Assembly (NCBI RefSeq): GCF_026013615.1
Contig: NZ_JAPDPI010000001.1
Location: 1-64,000 of the forward strand
Origin: Plebeiibacterium marinum
GTDB lineage: Bacteria; Bacteroidota; Bacteroidia; Bacteroidales; Marinilabiliaceae
DNA length: 64,000 bases
Direction: 5' to 3'
In this document: piece after piece, positions 62,644 through 64,000 of the stretch
Layout of the letters: the number at the start of each line of letters is the position of its first letter
Numbering within the stretch: the first letter of the stretch is position 1
Translations under genes and position numbers: made by a program
Notes under the pieces: model-generated
Told to the model about the DNA's origin: nothing
The model's input: only the letters and a program-made list of their open reading frames with translations
Databases searched by the model: none

Positions 62644-64000
62644 ATGAATCAAATAATAATAAATATCAGAGAAAACAGGGTGCACTTTTGGGATAGCATA
62701 CTAAACAGCTACTCCCAGATATTTTTCTCTACTCATAAATCATTTGCTATTTTAATTATGCTGGTGTCATTTATTGATATCTACACTGGTTTAATGGGCG
62801 CTTTAGCTGTTATCACCACTTCTTTAGCAGCATTTTCACTAAACCTCAACAAGCCCACTATTGCCAAGGGATTATTTGGTTTTAATGGTTTGTTGGTGGG
62901 ACTGGGCTTGGGCATTTATTATACTCTAAGCTGGCACCTGGTATTTATTATTATTCTATCTGCTATTTTCACTTTATTGGTTTCGGTTTCTTTACAAGGT
63001 GTAATAGGAAAATATCACCTCCCCTATCTAAGTGTACCTTTTTTATTAGGGATGTGGACTTTTACAATTGCAGCAAAACATTTTGAGGCACTGGGTATCA
63101 GTGAAAGGGGAATTTATTATATGAATGAACTGTATGTGGTTGGAGGGCACTCTCTGGTTAAAGTATATGAATTCTTTAACCAGGCAGAAATCCCTTCCAT
63201 AATCAAATCATATTTTATTTCACTAAGCGCCATATTGTTTCAATATAATGTATTGTCTGGTTTCATTATCGCTGTAGGACTATTGTTATTTAGCCGTATT
63301 GCTTTTGTGTTATCTATTTTGGGTTTTTCAATTGCTTTTGGGTTTTACAATATGATTGATGCCAATATTACTATGATAGAATATAGTTACATTGGTTTTA
63401 ATTATATACTGACATCCATAGCCATTGGCGGATTTTTCCTTATTCCTTCAGCGCGATCCTTTATCAGTGTTGTTTTATTGGTTCCTTTAGTGGCAATACT
63501 TTCCATAAGCCTGAGTACCATTTTCTACTATTACCACCTGGCCATATATTCACTTCCCTTTAACGCTGTTGTTTTGCTGTTTTTATACGTACTTAAATTC
63601 AGGATGACTTATTCCGAAAAGCTCACAGAGGTATATTTTCAATACAATTCTCCTGAAAAAAACCTGTACACCTTTGTCAACAACAAGCAGCGTTACAAAC
63701 ATTTGGATTACATTCCCCTAAAACTTCCTTTCATGGGAAAATGGACTGTTTCGCAAGGACATGACGGGGATTATACACACCAAAACCAATGGCGTCATGC
63801 ATGGGATTTTGTAATAACCAACATAGAAGGGAAACAATTTAGAGGTGAAGGCAATTATGTTGAAGACTATTATTGTTTTAACAAACCGATAACTGCTCCG
63901 GCTGATGGTACAATTGAGGAGGTGGTAAACTATGTAGATGACAACATTATAGGCAATATTAACCTGGAACACAACTGGGGAAACACCATCATTATCAAAC
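62644..64000 (+). CDS. Urea transporter fused to an M23-type peptidase domain (cut by right edge)
   Basis: Open from ATG at 62644 to the window end: 452 codons, no stop. Residues 1-320 are a urea-transporter (UT/SLC14) fold with two repeats: 'GLFGFNGLLVGLGLGIYYTL' and 'LPYLSVPFLLGMWTF', then 'FIIAVGLLLFSRIAFVLSIL' and 'IGFNYILTSIAIGGFFLIP'. After a linker (about 320-355) comes an M23-like start: 'WTVSQGHDGDYTHQNQWRHA' and 'WDFVI', then 'FNKPITAPADGTIEEVVNYV' and 'INLEHNWGNTIIIK'. The first zinc motif (RHAWD) departs from HxxxD, and the last motif lies outside the window. The product presumably links solute transport to an extracytoplasmic peptidase-like domain. Confidence 0.85.
   Translation, partial: MNQIIINIRENRVHFWDSILNSYSQIFFSTHKSFAILIMLVSFIDIYTGLMGALAVITTSLAAFSLNLNKPTIAKGLFGFNGLLVGLGLGIYYTLSWHLVFIIILSAIFTLLVSVSLQGVIGKYHLPYLSVPFLLGMWTFTIAAKHFEALGISERGIYYMNELYVVGGHSLVKVYEFFNQAEIPSIIKSYFISLSAILFQYNVLSGFIIAVGLLLFSRIAFVLSILGFSIAFGFYNMIDANITMIEYSYIGFNYILTSIAIGGFFLIPSARSFISVVLLVPLVAILSISLSTIFYYYHLAIYSLPFNAVVLLFLYVLKFRMTYSEKLTEVYFQYNSPEKNLYTFVNNKQRYKHLDYIPLKLPFMGKWTVSQGHDGDYTHQNQWRHAWDFVITNIEGKQFRGEGNYVEDYYCFNKPITAPADGTIEEVVNYVDDNIIGNINLEHNWGNTIIIK

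Overview
The window is AT-rich chromosomal DNA from a member of the Bacteroidota, most likely Bacteroidales/Marinilabiliales-like (inference). The evidence is: RprX/RprY-type two-component genes, SusC/SusD proteins, type IX secretion (T9SS) sorting domains, DUF2851, the purM-prfA-pyrF neighbourhood, and promoters of the Bacteroidota form (TTG or TTTG about 17-21 nt before TAnnTTTG).

Layout. 1-250: start of a GIY-YIG nuclease gene cut by the left edge, and a tRNA-Arg(CCG), both on the minus strand. 533-34370: mostly housekeeping genes: leuS, two tandem yitT genes, an M23 peptidase, a DUF169 protein, purN, acpP-fabF-rnc, rprXY, lepA, a sugar epimerase, sucC, a TrmH-type methylase, a secreted bleomycin-hydrolase-like peptidase, a TPR/OmpA-like lipoprotein, pnp, rpsO, a DUF2851/K+-channel pair, pyrF, a four-helix-bundle gene, prfA, purM and a PorE-like lipoprotein.

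34560-49455 looks accessory. A membrane-anchored AraC-type regulator precedes a NapH/CcoG-like iron-sulfur membrane protein with HMA-like C-terminal repeats, a T9SS-secreted protein, SusC, SusD, a surface lipoprotein and a DUF5117-type zinc metalloprotease. A motif of about 32 nt containing a GACCCA/TGGGTC inverted repeat lies upstream of the first gene of this block and again upstream of the secreted protein that follows it, suggesting a shared regulon.

49507-56251: a cluster of palindromic repeats, a SusD-like protein fused to a T9SS sorting domain, a PAS-only membrane sensor, a chemoreceptor and an unknown protein, with all genes on the minus strand.

56470-64000, all plus strand: ECF sigma factor, zf-HC2 anti-sigma, CnrX/Spy-like periplasmic protein, EF-hand-like secreted protein, then PqqD, ATP-grasp ligase, PLP fold-III decarboxylase, a DUF4405-like membrane protein, and a urea-transporter/M23 fusion cut by the right edge. 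The PqqD-to-urea-transporter set is the best candidate for an undescribed pathway. The metal-like iron-sulfur/SusCD locus and the T9SS-sorted SusD are the other main leads.
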